A stretch of 21,257 nucleotides of DNA from Bacillota bacterium (lineage in GTDB: Bacteria > Bacillota > Clostridia > Christensenellales > CAG-138), in the NCBI GenBank assembly GCA_023451115.1, contig JAEXFV010000028.1, positions 1 through 21,257 of the forward strand. The letters run 5' to 3'. Below are positions 21,210 through 21,257 of this stretch, one piece after another; position 1 is the first letter of the stretch; the number at the start of each line of letters is the position of its first letter. Made by a program: the position numbers and the translations under genes. A model generated the notes under the pieces. The model was not told where the DNA came from and did no database searches. It was given only the letters and a program-made list of their open reading frames with translations.

Positions 21210-21257
21210 ATGAATCGCATTAAAGAGTTGCGGATACAGCATGGCTATACCCAGGAT
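21210..21257 (+). CDS. Xre-family helix-turn-helix regulator, 3'-truncated by window
   Basis: Only 16 codons are inside the window: MNRIKELRIQHGYTQD. This is the first helix and the TQ start of the second helix of a Cro/CI-type HTH domain. The start is ATG at 21210 with GGAGG 8 nt upstream and a promoter at 21148-21177. Such regulators usually bind dyads in their own promoter; the repeated motif at copies A and B is the obvious candidate. Total length and any C-terminal domain cannot be seen. Confidence 0.7.
   Translation, partial: MNRIKELRIQHGYTQD

Noticed and set aside
21036..21242. 68-aa minus-strand open frame at the right edge
   Set aside because: It spans both divergent promoters and the Xre ribosome binding site, and has no start signal of its own.
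1..21257. CRISPR arrays, tRNA or rRNA genes, insertion sequences, prophage
   Set aside because: No regularly spaced repeats, cloverleaf-type sequence, transposase or phage protein was seen in any part of the window.

Overview
The window looks like chromosomal core DNA from a spore-forming, Gram-positive anaerobe of the Firmicutes, probably class Clostridia. Evidence: two small acid-soluble spore protein (SASP) genes, sporulation LonB next to LonA and EngB/YsxC (the Bacillus subtilis order), a CotH-type spore kinase gene, an infC-rpmI-rplT operon with an ATT start, strong AGGAGG ribosome binding sites and canonical sigma-A promoters. No genus can be named from sequence alone. There is no rRNA, tRNA, CRISPR array, transposase or phage gene.

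Layout. 1-621: 3' part of a cell-wall amidase (+). 640-1185: two tandem alpha/beta SASP genes (-). 1327-2509: a two-gene unit (-), a double zinc-ribbon protein and a COG1768-like metallophosphoesterase, with its own promoter and terminator. 2534-7356: lonB, lonA and engB (-); lonA has its own promoter, and its stop overlaps the engB start by ATGA. 7448-8186: a TIM-barrel protein of unknown function (-), with promoter and terminator. 8328-11648: a + strand cluster of a VTC-domain polyphosphate-polymerase-like protein, a DUF4956 membrane protein and a membrane-anchored CotH kinase. 11725-14592: argG then argH (-), each with its own promoter; the argG promoter carries an ARG-box-like dyad. 14765-16140: infC-rpmI-rplT (+) behind an attenuator leader. 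16240-18085: a SpoU/TrmH RNA methyltransferase and an EIIC-like membrane protein (+). 18133-19620: yajC and a DUF2156 protein (-). 19762-20757: an orphan NMT1/THI5-type substrate-binding lipoprotein (+). 20766-21257: a small one-helix membrane protein (-) divergent from an Xre-family regulator cut by the window edge, with a repeated 17-bp operator-like motif between them.

Most genes are housekeeping: proteostasis (Lon proteases), ribosome assembly (EngB, IF3, L35, L20, RNA methylation), arginine synthesis and secretion. The less ordinary parts are the VTC-DUF4956-CotH cluster, the operator-like repeats at the right edge, a dyad over the lonA -10 box, and a shared change in both SASPs at the site normally recognised by germination protease. 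I see no convincing wholly new system. The VTC-DUF4956-CotH cluster is the best candidate for unexplained biology.
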